Shown here one piece after another: positions 55,858 through 64,000 of a stretch of 64,000 nt of DNA; positions within the stretch are counted from its first letter, which is position 1; each line of letters begins with the position of its first letter. This DNA comes from Corynebacterium sputi DSM 45148 (GTDB taxonomy: Bacteria; Actinomycetota; Actinomycetes; Mycobacteriales; Mycobacteriaceae): contig NZ_ATYV01000008.1 of NCBI RefSeq assembly GCF_000427865.1, forward strand, positions 1 through 64,000. The letters are read 5' to 3'. The position numbers were made by a program, and so were the translations under genes. The notes below the pieces were generated by a model that did not search any database, was not told the DNA's origin, and saw nothing but the letters and a program-made list of their open reading frames with translations.

Positions 55858-57129
55858 TCAGTTGACTCGCCTACCGGCCACGATGACCTCTGCGATCGCT
55901 CGGTCGTCGCCAAGCATCATCAGGGCAAAGAGCAGTTCCGCCGTGGTGGTGGCATAGTCGGCTCGGTTGCGCAGCACCGGGGAACTCTCAGGGTCGAGGA
56001 CGACAAGGTCTGCGTCCTTGCCTGGTTCCAGGGAACCAACATGCTTCCCGGCGCCCAAAGCCTCCGCACTCGACAGCGTCGCCAGCGTCAGCAGCTCTGT
56101 GGCTGACAATGGAGACCCGATCATGCGGGAGGCCTGATAGGCCGCAGCGCAGGTAGCCAAGGGATTAAGGCTCGTGCCGGCACCGACGTCAGAGCCGAGT
56201 CCGACATGCAGGCCGGAGTACTTCTGCGCCTGATTCACTCCGAAGATTCCGGAGCCGAGAAAGAAGTTCGAGGTCGGACAATGTGCCAAGGATGCCTCCG
56301 CGGCCCCCAAACGACTGAGCTCTGAATCGGACAAATGAATCGCGTGGCCGAATACAGAACGCCTGCGCACCAAACCGAATTTCTCATAGACATCGGTGTA
56401 ATCGGTGGCCCAGGGGAAAAGTTCGGATACCCAGGCGCATTCCCCGGAGTTTTCGGAGAGGTGGGTTTGGATGGGGACGTCGGGAAGCGAAGAAGCGAGT
56501 TCACCGAGCGCTTGAAGTTGCGCGTCGGAGGACGTTGGCGCGAAGCGCGGCGTGATGGCGTATTCGAGCCGGTCAACGCCATGCCAGCGGTGATAGAGCT
56601 CCAAGCTTTGCTGCGCAGCGGAATCGGGAGTGTCCAAGAGTTCATCGGGGGCGTTACGGTCCATGCAGACCTTGCCGCTGATGATCCTGAGGCCGCGGGT
56701 GCGGGCGTGACGGAAGAGGGCGTCAACGCTGCCTGGGTGGACCGTGCCGTAGACGCATGCGGTGGTGACGCCGTTGGCGATGAGTTGGTCAGTGAAGAAG
56801 TCGGCGACGGTGTCGCAGTGGCCGTCATTGGCGAAGGCTGCTTCGGCGGGGAAGGTGTACTGCTCCAGCCATTGCAGTAGTTCATGGCCGGGCGAGGCGA
56901 TCATGCCGATCTGCGGGAAATGCACGTGGGTGTCGATGAGCCCGGGGATGATCAGGCGTTCGCCGTGGTCCAGGATTGACGCGGCGCCGGGATTGCGTCG
57001 GAGCACCTCCTCCACTGGCCCAACATCTACGATCGCGCCGTCCGACCAGGCCACTGCACCGCGGGGGATGTCGAGGACGTCGCCGCCGGTGACTGGGGTG
57101 AGCACATGGCCCTTGATAATGTTCAGCAA
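55858..57129 (-). CDS. guaD: guanine deaminase
   Basis: Converts guanine to xanthine. About 423 residues. Zinc ligands: IPGLIDTHVHFPQIGMIASPG, TACVYGTVHPGS, VQTHLSEN-type IQTHLSENSGECAW, VFGHAIHLS and GLGSDVGAGTSL; the guanine-binding pattern HFPQ and SDVGAGTS is specific for GuaD. TTG at 57129, seven bases after GGAGG, is the best-spaced start; a GTG at 57135 overlapping the reductase stop is the alternative. SLPDVP is encoded by a dispersed-word copy. Confidence 0.95.
   Translation of the reverse strand: MLNIIKGHVLTPVTGGDVLDIPRGAVAWSDGAIVDVGPVEEVLRRNPGAASILDHGERLIIPGLIDTHVHFPQIGMIASPGHELLQWLEQYTFPAEAAFANDGHCDTVADFFTDQLIANGVTTACVYGTVHPGSVDALFRHARTRGLRIISGKVCMDRNAPDELLDTPDSAAQQSLELYHRWHGVDRLEYAITPRFAPTSSDAQLQALGELASSLPDVPIQTHLSENSGECAWVSELFPWATDYTDVYEKFGLVRRRSVFGHAIHLSDSELSRLGAAEASLAHCPTSNFFLGSGIFGVNQAQKYSGLHVGLGSDVGAGTSLNPLATCAAAYQASRMIGSPLSATELLTLATLSSAEALGAGKHVGSLEPGKDADLVVLDPESSPVLRNRADYATTTAELLFALMMLGDDRAIAEVIVAGRRVN
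56478..56488 (-). repeat. dispersed word GCTTCCCGACG
   Basis: Sense in guanine deaminase (Leu-Pro-Asp); tail TCCCCATCCAAACCC. Confidence 0.85.
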
Positions 57130-57131
57130 CC

Positions 57132-58157
57132 TCACACCTCCAGTGTCAGGGACGGTGTCTTCGAACGCGAGCAGCACACGTTGATCCGCGAGTTGGAGGC
57201 GTGTTCAACCGGCGACTGGGATTCATCTCGGTGTTCTGGGGTTCCTGCGACAACTCCGGTCAGGCAGGAGCCGCAGATTCCCATTTCGCAGGACAGTTCC
57301 ACGGGGTAACCATGCTCTAGGAGGACCTCAGCGATGGTTTGATTCTCCCCAACTGTCATGGTGTCTCCGGTTGAGGCGGCGGTGACGGTGAAGCTGTCGC
57401 CGGTGAGGTCGACCGGTTCGGACAAGGCGAACCGTTCCACGTGAACGGCTGCGGTGGGCCAGCCATCGGCCTCGGCGATCGCGACGGCGCGGTCGATAAA
57501 TCCGGCTGGGCCGCAGATGTATAGGTGGTCACCGGGTAGGCACGCCTCCGGCAGCATCGAGGCGGTGCGAAGGCTGTCGCCTCGTTCACTGAAATGCTTC
57601 ACGACGTCCTCTTCCCACACCTTCCCCTCCATCCATCCGGACATCGGCATTGTTGTCTGGTTGGACGAATAGCAGTGGAATCGAACCGGCAGGTCCACGG
57701 CGGTCTGCGCTTCGGCCATCGAGAGAAGCGGTGTGATGCCGATGCCGCCAGCGAGGAGGATCGTGCGGCCGGGGTTTTCGGTATCCGATGGTTCAGCAAG
57801 TGGGAAGTTGTTGCGAGGGCCGGTGACCTCCAGGGTGTGGCCGACGCGGAGTTGTTCGTGGATTACTTTCGAGCCGCCACGGCCGATGTCGTCTCGGCGC
57901 ACGGCGATGTGCCAGCGGTCGCGTGAGCCCTCGGCCGAGGGGTCGCCGATCAGCGAGTACTGGCGGAGCACTGGGCCAAGATGGATATCGACGTGGGAGC
58001 CGGCGGTCCATTCCGGCAGGGTTGCTCCGCTGCCGTCGGTGTCGAGGTTGGCGGCGCGCAGTTCGATGAGCAGGACGTCTTTTCCTGCGCGGGCCATGGA
58101 TTCGACGACCATCAGTGTCGTGGGTGTGGTCGAAGTAGTCGGGGTGCTGGTAGTCAT
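57132..58157 (-). CDS. oxygenase reductase, HpxE/VanB-like
   Basis: 341 residues: flavin domain (HLGPVLRQYSLIGDPS), NAD domain (ILLAGGIGITPLLSMAEAQ, YICGPAGFIDRAV) and C-terminal [2Fe-2S] domain (SCEMGICGSCLTGVV and NVCCSRS). It lies 8 bases after the Rieske oxygenase gene, with guanine deaminase next, so it is the reductase of that oxygenase. In Klebsiella the comparable HpxE works with HpxD on hypoxanthine. Related to but clearly different from the protein at 42855-43934. Confidence 0.93.
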   Translation of the reverse strand: MTTSTPTTSTTPTTLMVVESMARAGKDVLLIELRAANLDTDGSGATLPEWTAGSHVDIHLGPVLRQYSLIGDPSAEGSRDRWHIAVRRDDIGRGGSKVIHEQLRVGHTLEVTGPRNNFPLAEPSDTENPGRTILLAGGIGITPLLSMAEAQTAVDLPVRFHCYSSNQTTMPMSGWMEGKVWEEDVVKHFSERGDSLRTASMLPEACLPGDHLYICGPAGFIDRAVAIAEADGWPTAAVHVERFALSEPVDLTGDSFTVTAASTGDTMTVGENQTIAEVLLEHGYPVELSCEMGICGSCLTGVVAGTPEHRDESQSPVEHASNSRINVCCSRSKTPSLTLEV

Positions 58158-58165
58158 TGCTGCCC

Positions 58166-59410
58166 CTAAACCGTGAAGAATTCGGACAGGCCGATGCCGC
58201 GGAGAGCGCGTCGGTAAGCGATGGAGGACTTATCCGCGGGGATGTGAACTTCCAAGGCGGGGTCGAGCGGGAGGTTCTCCGGCTTCTGGGCCTCAACCAT
58301 GGCACGGTCTTCTTCGAATACCTGGACGTTGAAGTCGTAGACGTCCTGGACGGGTTGGTCGGTGTCGAAGTTGCGGCAACGGGCGTCGAAAAGCCGGGTC
58401 TTTTTCGCCGAGACCGGACAGGCTGCGTTCATCATGCTGAGGACCGCGCCCTCTGGGAAATGGACGACGAGTGTCGCGGTGAACGGCACATGTAAGCGGA
58501 AGTGGCGCAGCCAATTGAAGCCTTCGGGGATGGCGGCGACTGCCTCGGTGGCAGTGTGCGGAACATTCGGCATGGTCGACCAGTATTCGGCTTCGAAGCC
58601 ATCAGAGATCACTACCGGGGTGTAGTCAGGGACCTCAGGCTGGTCGGCGAGGGCGAAAGATGGCGCATGGACGAAGGCGAAGTGCGCGACGTCCAAGAAG
58701 CCCTCAACCTGGCGGCCGGCGAATGCCTCGATATCGATGATGGGGCAGTTGATCTGCTGGTAGCCCTCGTCATCCCAGTGCGGGACCGGCGGAATGTCAG
58801 CGACGGTATCGACGCCAGGAACTGCGCCAGGCTTCGCTGCGAGACACACCCACACCAGACCATAACGCTCCTCCACTGCATAGGAGTTGAGGTTCATCTT
58901 CGCCGGGATCCGGTTCTTCGGGTGCGCCGGAATGTCGGTGCATTCGCCATTCGAACCGAAGCGAAGGCCGTGGTACGGGCACTTTAAGCCTTTGCCGTCG
59001 TGCTGGCTTTCGCCGAGGCTGAGCTTCATGCCGCGGTGCGGGCAGAGGTCGTCGGCGACAGTTGTGACCCCGTCTGCGCGGTAAAGCACCAGCGGCATGT
59101 CCAAGAGAGTGACGCCGGTGGGACCTTCGGTGACGTCTTCAACCTTCGATACCGGATACCAATACTTCGCGATGATCTGCCAGTCGCGCGGCTCGAACGT
59201 CAGGTTGCGCGGCAGCGGCAGGTCACCGGGCTGGGGTTCATAGCCGGTATCAGTCGAGGCTGCGGCAGCTCGGGGCAAGGTTCCGACGGAACCGGCGCCC
59301 TGGCCCTGCACTCCGGTCAGATCCGGGGTGAAGGACGGTCGGGAGAGTCGGGAACGTTGGAGGGGACTGTCCGCTTCGAAGCGGGTATCGGTGGCAGGGG
59401 TGGTCGTCAT
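58166..59410 (-). CDS. Rieske non-haem iron oxygenase, possible purine hydroxylase (HpxD-like)
   Basis: 414 residues. The Rieske cluster ligands are in CPHRGMKLSLG and LKCPYHGLRFGSNG; the catalytic domain follows with QVEGFLDVAHFAFVHAPSF, which supplies the iron His pair and resembles the D-x2-H-x4-H motif. In an operon with guanine deaminase, UraH and UraD it is best explained as a purine ring hydroxylase making xanthine or urate, as HpxD does. ATG 59410 is nine bases after GAGGAG; 59419 is too close. Confidence 0.88.
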   Translation of the reverse strand: MTTTPATDTRFEADSPLQRSRLSRPSFTPDLTGVQGQGAGSVGTLPRAAAASTDTGYEPQPGDLPLPRNLTFEPRDWQIIAKYWYPVSKVEDVTEGPTGVTLLDMPLVLYRADGVTTVADDLCPHRGMKLSLGESQHDGKGLKCPYHGLRFGSNGECTDIPAHPKNRIPAKMNLNSYAVEERYGLVWVCLAAKPGAVPGVDTVADIPPVPHWDDEGYQQINCPIIDIEAFAGRQVEGFLDVAHFAFVHAPSFALADQPEVPDYTPVVISDGFEAEYWSTMPNVPHTATEAVAAIPEGFNWLRHFRLHVPFTATLVVHFPEGAVLSMMNAACPVSAKKTRLFDARCRNFDTDQPVQDVYDFNVQVFEEDRAMVEAQKPENLPLDPALEVHIPADKSSIAYRRALRGIGLSEFFTV

Positions 59411-59563
59411 TGCTCTCATCTCCTCAGATGGGCTGGTGATCAGAAGAAGGGTCGGGTGTCAGGCGCGCGGAATCGGCGCAGGTCAACAACCGTGTGCGAT
59501 CTGACCGGGGTTCCATCCCGTGGACAGTGCTGAGGAGGCGATGAGAGGTGAGGTCACAGGAGG

Positions 59564-59902
59564 TCAGCTCCCCCGGTACGTGGAGTAGCCATACGGCGAC
59601 AGCAGCAGCGGAATGTGCAGATGAGACGGCTCATTGCGGTCCCCGGTGATGGAGAACGTCACGTCAGTCCACGGGTACAAGGTCGCGGCCCCGGAGCCGG
59701 CCAGGTAGTCGCCGGTGAGAAAGCGCATCCGGTAGACACCCACGCCGGGCGACTCGCGGAACTTGTGGCGCCCATCAGCGTCGGTAGTGACAGTGACGAT
59801 CGGGCGATCTTTCCCGTCGAAGCTCACCTCTGCCAGTTCAACGGTCATTCCTGCCGCCGGCAGCCCGGTGGACGTGTCCAGGACGTGGGTCGACAGGCTC
59901 AT
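59564..59902 (-). CDS. uraH: 5-hydroxyisourate hydrolase (transthyretin-like)
   Basis: 112 residues with both signature ends: LSTHVLDTSTGLPAAGM at the start and the C-terminal YSTYRGS. The catalytic His (THVLD), Arg and the terminal YRGS are intact. No signal peptide, so cytoplasmic. Overlaps uraD by four bases. Confidence 0.97.
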   Translation of the reverse strand: MSLSTHVLDTSTGLPAAGMTVELAEVSFDGKDRPIVTVTTDADGRHKFRESPGVGVYRMRFLTGDYLAGSGAATLYPWTDVTFSITGDRNEPSHLHIPLLLSPYGYSTYRGS

Positions 59903-60444
59903 TTGTTCTCCTCCTCGGCGATGAATCCGCGCAGGCGCAGTTGATTGATCTGGTCGAGCTGACGGTGGGCGATGTCGATTTCCTGACCCGGGTCATTACC
60001 CATGCGTTCAGTGAGCTGGTCCAAGATCTCCTGGCTCGACAGGCCCGCAGCACGGATCAGGAAGTTGAACCCAAAGTGATCGCGATACTCCGGCTGTAGC
60101 TCCCGCAGTCGATCCAGCGCTTCGGCATCGGACTGAGCTTCGGATTGTTCAGCCGCAGAGCGGCTGCCGGCTGCCACAGTTCCGCCGATCGGAGGGTGGG
60201 CGTTGATGGAGGTGAGGATCTGGTCGTCGGGAAGCGAGTGCAGTTGCTTCGACGCAGTTGCGCAGATCTCCTCAATGTCAGTCATCGGACGCACCGCGAC
60301 AACAGCGGCGGCAAGTTCCGCGCTGCCGAAAAGCTCGCTCAACGACGCCTCCAATGCCCCACCCGAGGCAGCATTGAACTCCTCGACGGTAATGGGACCG
60401 GCGAGGGTGGGAGGGGAATCGGTGGGCGTCGGCGAAACTGTCAT
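59899..60444 (-). CDS. uraD: OHCU decarboxylase
   Basis: Makes S-allantoin from 2-oxo-4-hydroxy-4-carboxy-5-ureidoimidazoline. 181 residues. INAHPPIGG carries the catalytic His; YRDHFGFNFLIRAAG and IDIAHRQLDQINQLRLRGFI are family hallmarks. The N-terminus from ATG 60444 is Pro/Thr-rich; upstream sequence in frame is unrelated. First gene of the purine operon. HSLPDD is encoded by a dispersed-word copy. Confidence 0.95.
   Translation of the reverse strand: MTVSPTPTDSPPTLAGPITVEEFNAASGGALEASLSELFGSAELAAAVVAVRPMTDIEEICATASKQLHSLPDDQILTSINAHPPIGGTVAAGSRSAAEQSEAQSDAEALDRLRELQPEYRDHFGFNFLIRAAGLSSQEILDQLTERMGNDPGQEIDIAHRQLDQINQLRLRGFIAEEENK
60225..60235 (-). repeat. dispersed word GCTTCCCGACG
   Basis: Sense in uraD (Leu-Pro-Asp); tail ACCAGATCCTCACC. 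Confidence 0.8.
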
Positions 60445-60550
60445 GCGACCAGTGTCCGACACGACCATTTCCCGTCTGTAAATCGGCTGTTGCGGATCGG
60501 CAAACGACAAGCTCATACGTAGAATGTCGGGCAGATAATGGAGGTGTCTG

Positions 60551-61117
60551 ATGGAACCGAGGCACAAGCGAATCGCAGCTTGGACGGGCGTCGCGATCAC
60601 TGCAGGATCAAGTGCGCTGCTAGGCGGACTGGCCTTGCGAGACCGAATGTTCCAACGATTCGACGCCGCAGAAGCCGAGCGATATTCACGCCGGCCGGGC
60701 GACGACCTAGTCGCGGACGCACAGGTCCATGACGACCACGGAGTAACCGTGGACGCACCAGTCGACGAGGTCTGGTCGCGGGTGCAGCGGCTCGCGGCTG
60801 AATCAGGGCTGAAGGTGGCACTTTCTGAGGAGCCGAAATTCGTTGTCGTCACCGGTAGCGCGGGAATGTCAGTCGGCTTTTATATGCGCCCGGAACATGG
60901 CCTCGACGGATGGCCGAAGACCCGACTTCATGTGCGGCAACGGCACTCGGCGGGTTCGCTTGGTGCGAAGGCGCAGATGCGGTTGACGACCGGTATCACA
61001 ACGGCGATGACCTGGCGAATGCTGAGGGATCTCTCGGTACCGACAACGTCAGATGGGACCCATGGCGGCGATGAGTCCGTAGTTCTCGGCGAGGATTCGG
61101 GCACCAATCGCGATTAG
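60551..61117 (+). CDS. SRPBCC-like protein with N-terminal membrane segment
   Basis: 188 residues. One hydrophobic stretch (IAAWTGVAITAGSSALLGGLAL) and then DHGVTVDAPVDEVWSRVQRLAAESG, the start of a polyketide-cyclase/START-like domain. The expected length of that fold is only just reached, and the last ~23 codons overlap the convergent mntP gene by 69 bases, so the 3' end may be degraded. GGAGG lies upstream of ATG. No function assigned. Confidence 0.6.
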   Translation: MEPRHKRIAAWTGVAITAGSSALLGGLALRDRMFQRFDAAEAERYSRRPGDDLVADAQVHDDHGVTVDAPVDEVWSRVQRLAAESGLKVALSEEPKFVVVTGSAGMSVGFYMRPEHGLDGWPKTRLHVRQRHSAGSLGAKAQMRLTTGITTAMTWRMLRDLSVPTTSDGTHGGDESVVLGEDSGTNRD

Positions 61118-61651
61118 CACGAGGCCGCCGAAGATCTCTGCGGGCTTGCGGAACCTCAGTCCAACGCGCTGCCCCATCAGCACGCCACCGAATGACAAGA
61201 ACCAGGTCACCACGCCAATAATGAGGACGGCGGACCAGATCGACACATCTAGCACGGCAAAGGAGACACCGATTGCCGCAGCGTCGATGCTGGTGGCCAC
61301 GCCAAGAATCAGCAGCCTGCGAATGCCGAAAGAGTGTTTGGCGTTCGGGTCCGGGGCATCTGCGCAATCGTCACTGTCACCGGAGAAGGCATCGACGATC
61401 ATCTTCGCGCCGACCAGAACGAGCAGAACAAAAGCGATCCAGTGATCGACCGGTTCAAGGAACTGCGCGAACTGGGACGCAAAGAACCAGCCGAGCAGAG
61501 GCATCGCGACCTGGAACACTGCGAAAATACTCGCGACGATCACTGCATGCCGGTACAGGAACTTCCGCACCCCGACGCCATTGACCAACGCGACTGCGAA
61601 TGCGTCGACAGAGATCCCCACTGCAACGAGGAGAATTGTCCATGACGGCAT
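61049..61651 (-). CDS. mntP: manganese efflux pump MntP
   Basis: 200 residues, six membrane segments in two repeats. Conserved acidic pairs are in GISVDAFAVALVNG (repeat 1) and GVATSIDAAAIGVSF (repeat 2), the two halves of the DUF204 fold. Divergent from the mntR gene, so manganese-dependent control is likely. Confidence 0.93.
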   Translation of the reverse strand: MPSWTILLVAVGISVDAFAVALVNGVGVRKFLYRHAVIVASIFAVFQVAMPLLGWFFASQFAQFLEPVDHWIAFVLLVLVGAKMIVDAFSGDSDDCADAPDPNAKHSFGIRRLLILGVATSIDAAAIGVSFAVLDVSIWSAVLIIGVVTWFLSFGGVLMGQRVGLRFRKPAEIFGGLVLIAIGARILAENYGLIAAMGPI

Positions 61652-61809
61652 GACGGTCGATGGCCTTTCTGGCAGGGTCCCGCGTGGCGTGGGACGGAAT
61701 GTCCGCGCGATGAACCACTGTCATCGATACACCTGTTATGTGTCTACGGATAACTATGGTTGTGGGTCGTCCAGAATTCTTTTGGAGTGAAGCGAAACCT
61801 TCCTCAGGT

Positions 61810-61824
61810 AGGATTTCGTATCCT
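61810..61824. promoter_or_regulatory. small palindrome ahead of mntR
   Basis: AGGAT-N5-ATCCT within the 252-base mntP/mntR divergent gap, 79 bases before the mntR start. It could be a metalloregulator site; no known box is matched exactly. Confidence 0.3.
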
Positions 61825-61903
61825 GTCCACGGGTAAGTCTGAGCGCGTCCATGTGACTTTTTCCCGACAGGACTGGTCCGACTACATCAGGCAGGATGGT
61901 GAA

Positions 61904-62578
61904 ATGCCCGCGCAGGAGAACAGCCGCGTCATTGAGGACTACGTCACCCTCATTTGGAAGGCAAGCGAATGGCCCGGCGACGGTCTTCGCGTCACCACCT
62001 CTGACCTCGCCTCGGCGCTCCAGGTCACCCCGTCGACGGTGTCGGCGAACCTGAAAAAGCTCGCCCGCGAGGAACTGATCAATTACGAGCCCTATGGGGA
62101 CATCGGATTGACCGATGCCGGCGAGCGGATCGCTCTGGATGTGGTGCGGCGGCACCGTCTGCTGGAGACGTACTTAGTGGAGTTCCTCGGATTCCAATGG
62201 GACGAGGTCCACGATGAGGCAGATCGCCTAGAGCATGCTGCGTCGGATCTGTTGATTGAGCGCATTGATGCGATGCTCGGGCACCCGACCGTCGACCCCC
62301 ATGGTGACCCGATCCCTCGGCCGGGAATCGACGTCAGCGTTCCGGCACGGCTATTGACTTCCTGCCGAGACACCGAGACGGTTCGGGTCGCTCGAGTCTC
62401 CGACGCCAATCCCGCAATCCTCCGATTCCTCTCAGACCGGAACATCACGGTCGGGTCGGATCTGGAAGTCATCACTCCGATGAGCACCACAGGCCTAATG
62501 ACGATCCGGCACGCGGACACCACCATCGAACTCAGCACCGTCATCGCCACCGCAATTCACGTCAGCGACCCGCACTAA
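61904..62578 (+). CDS. mntR: DtxR/MntR-family metalloregulator
   Basis: 224 residues. Winged helix DYVTLIWKASEW then TTSDLASALQVTPSTVSANLKKLAREELINYEPYGDIGLTDAGE; metal-dimerisation domain with RRHRLLETYLVEFLGFQWDEVHDEADRLEHAASD, which keeps the His and Glu ligands; and a C-terminal SH3-like domain. Next to mntP it is best named MntR. ATG 61904; the frame is open to 61760 but the extra residues are not family-like. Confidence 0.9.
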   Translation: MPAQENSRVIEDYVTLIWKASEWPGDGLRVTTSDLASALQVTPSTVSANLKKLAREELINYEPYGDIGLTDAGERIALDVVRRHRLLETYLVEFLGFQWDEVHDEADRLEHAASDLLIERIDAMLGHPTVDPHGDPIPRPGIDVSVPARLLTSCRDTETVRVARVSDANPAILRFLSDRNITVGSDLEVITPMSTTGLMTIRHADTTIELSTVIATAIHVSDPH

Positions 62579-62594
62579 TTCCGCGTCCGAATCG

Positions 62595-63584
62595 CTATCC
62601 CATGGCGGCCATCAGCTTCTCGTCGAGACGGAGCTGGTCTGCGGTGGAATAAGTCGAGGTGGAGAACAGCAGTTCGTCGGCCCCACTGGCCTGGACAATG
62701 GAGCTCAGGTTGTCGTGAACTTCGGCCGCGGTTCCTGCCGCGACCTGACCAAGTTGCTTCCCGACGCGCCTTTCTACCTGCCCCGACCACCGATACTCAT
62801 GGATCGCCTCTGGTGATTCCAGAGGAGGAAACTCGCCCTGCTGGCGGGACATCGCCATCGCCCAGGCCTCCGGCAGGGCGAGATCACGTGCGGCTTCGGT
62901 GGTGCCCGCAATATAAGCGTCGAGGCTGACAATCACGTACGGCTCGCTGGCACCTGAGGTGGAGGCCGAGGGTCGGAAGTTCTCTCGGTAGCGGGCAAGA
63001 AGATCGGATATCTCCGGCGAGCGAACGATCGGGCCGCCGACAACAACAGGCAGTCCGAGGGCCGCAGCAATATCCATGCCGGATCCGGTCGCCAGCGTGA
63101 AGACCGGAACCGGGTCAGTGACCGGCCTAGCGGTGACGGTGCCGGTGTCGTCGAGGTATCCAAGCAGTTCCGTGAGATCTGATCGGTACTCGTCGGAGTT
63201 CTGCTCTTGTCGTCGCAGTGCCTGACGCACCGGTTCGGTAAATCCCACCGAGCGGCCAATCCCCAGGTCTACTCGTGCGGGAAAAAGCCCCTCTAATAGT
63301 CGGAACTGCTCGGCGACAATGAGCGGCTGATGCTGCGGCAGCATCACACCACCAGAGCCAAGCCGGATCGACGAGGTGACCTGCCCGATCGCCGCCAACA
63401 ACACCGCCGGCGAACCAGAAGCGATTCCCGGCACGGCGTGATGCTCTGCGACCCAGAACCGGTGAAAGCCGAGCTCCTCGGCATGGCGGGCGCGCTGCAC
63501 CACCGCCTGCAGATCAGCACTATCGACCTGCCCACCGTCAGAGTTCACACGGGTACGGGAGCGGTCGAGCAGTGAGAGCTTCAT
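62595..63584 (-). CDS. LLM class flavin-dependent oxidoreductase
   Basis: 329 residues of the bacterial luciferase-like family: RARHAEELGFHRFWVAEHH, SSIRLGSGGVMLPQHQPLIVAEQFRLLEGLFPARVDLGIGR and TLATGSGMDIAAALGLPV. The pattern fits the MsnO8-type single-component group. VERRVGKQLG is encoded by a dispersed-word copy. ATG 63584; a longer open frame upstream is not family-like. Substrate unknown. Confidence 0.88.
   Translation of the reverse strand: MKLSLLDRSRTRVNSDGGQVDSADLQAVVQRARHAEELGFHRFWVAEHHAVPGIASGSPAVLLAAIGQVTSSIRLGSGGVMLPQHQPLIVAEQFRLLEGLFPARVDLGIGRSVGFTEPVRQALRRQEQNSDEYRSDLTELLGYLDDTGTVTARPVTDPVPVFTLATGSGMDIAAALGLPVVVGGPIVRSPEISDLLARYRENFRPSASTSGASEPYVIVSLDAYIAGTTEAARDLALPEAWAMAMSRQQGEFPPLESPEAIHEYRWSGQVERRVGKQLGQVAAGTAAEVHDNLSSIVQASGADELLFSTSTYSTADQLRLDEKLMAAMG
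62756..62766 (+). repeat. dispersed word GCTTCCCGACG
   Basis: Antisense in the LLM oxidoreductase (Val-Gly-Lys); tail CGCCTTTCTACC. Confidence 0.8.
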
Positions 63585-63613
63585 GCCCGGTGCAACGGCT
63601 GACTGCGCGTCAA

Positions 63614-64000
63614 CTATTCCGTTGACTCGGTGGTGTGTCTCTCGCTTCGGGACGGAGGAACGATGGCGCGTAGGTGCCAGGGCCCGCCGGGGCGTCGAGT
63701 GATCGTGGCATAGGAGCCCGGCGCGACATCCAGCCTGGTGAGCGACTGAGCAGGTGCATCCATCGCGTACACACAGGCTGCGCGAACAGTCGAGGAACTG
63801 GCGACGATGACTGCCCCAGAGTCCGGCCACTGATCCGAATCGAGAACGCTAGAGATCCGATCGAGGTGCCCGGTAAGGGACTCGCCGCCAGGTGGAGCCG
63901 CCGAGGGGCTGCCGATCCAAGTCCGCAGCTGCTGCAGTGACGCCGGGTCCGCGGCTACCTCATCGAGTGACATGCCTGACCACTCCCCTGCATCAGGTCC
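63614..64000 (-). CDS. histidine phosphatase superfamily protein, 3' part only
   Basis: The frame enters from the right edge as GPDAGEWSGMSLDEVAAD, typical of the region after the catalytic His in phosphoglycerate-mutase-like phosphatases. It continues with SPSAAPPGGESLTGHLDRI (PPGGES is the family hallmark) and VIVASSSTVRAACVYAM, where the usual second catalytic His (SHG) is replaced by SSST. The start and the RHG motif lie beyond base 64000. It may act on a nucleotide or cofactor phosphate or be inactive. Confidence 0.75.
   Translation of the reverse strand, partial: GPDAGEWSGMSLDEVAADPASLQQLRTWIGSPSAAPPGGESLTGHLDRISSVLDSDQWPDSGAVIVASSSTVRAACVYAMDAPAQSLTRLDVAPGSYATITRRPGGPWHLRAIVPPSRSERHTTESTE

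Overview
The window reads as chromosomal DNA of a Corynebacterium. The block murA2-pduO-ramA, then cysK-cysE and a small GNAT protein, next to an rRNA leader, is the gene order I recall from Corynebacterium glutamicum. An McbR-type operator at cysK and ACCCC/GGGGT tracts in front of ramA agree with this. I cannot name the species. No CRISPR array, complete insertion sequence, prophage or origin of replication was seen.

Layout. 1-580: the end of an rRNA leader; 16S would lie just left of base 1. 579-8.5 kb: core genes murA, pduO, ramA, echA, a cobalamin riboswitch in front of a decayed metE, cysK, cysE and a GNAT protein. 8.5-10 kb: a Phe/Asp/Asp/Glu tRNA cluster. 10-15.7 kb: a membrane protein, an MDR reductase, a baeRF-like protein, cardiolipin synthase and a thrE broken into two frames. 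15.7-21.3 kb: a urease operon, ureA-X-B-C-F-G-D, in which no UreE is seen and X is a chelatase-like protein with a His-rich tail. 21.7 kb: an AI-2E family exporter. 23.1-28.1 kb: the urea ABC transporter urtABCDE. 28.4-33.2 kb: allantoin use (racemase, DUF6986 protein, allantoinase, allantoicase), then a flavin monooxygenase. 35.2-36.5 kb: a deletion scar fusing an oxygenase start to a beta-glucosidase end, followed by a broken bglG. 36.5-41.2 kb: MBL hydrolase, siderophore-binding lipoprotein, FMN protein, Fpg/Nei glycosylase and a 2-oxoglutarate oxygenase. 41.2-54.3 kb: a catabolic island between two inverted ~200-bp repeats. 54.3-60.4 kb: a purine operon (uraD, uraH, Rieske oxygenase, reductase, guanine deaminase, NCS1 permease). 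60.5-64 kb: SRPBCC protein, mntP, mntR, LLM oxidoreductase and the end of a histidine phosphatase gene.

The theme is nitrogen from purines. Guanine would be imported and deaminated, oxidised by a Rieske pair resembling HpxDE, then taken through UraH and UraD to allantoin, and by racemase, allantoinase and allantoicase to urea and glyoxylate-level products. Urea from inside or outside (Urt) goes to urease. No urate oxidase is visible. The island (two or three aminohydrolases, a creatininase-family enzyme, flavoenzymes and its own NitT/TauT-type transporter) looks like a pathway for another nitrogen-rich cyclic compound that I cannot identify.

The least explained signal is a dispersed DNA word, GCTTCCCGACG or GCTTTACGACG, present 21 times (counted by eye) on both strands, inside unrelated genes and between genes, often followed by a C-rich tail ending near TCCACATCC.
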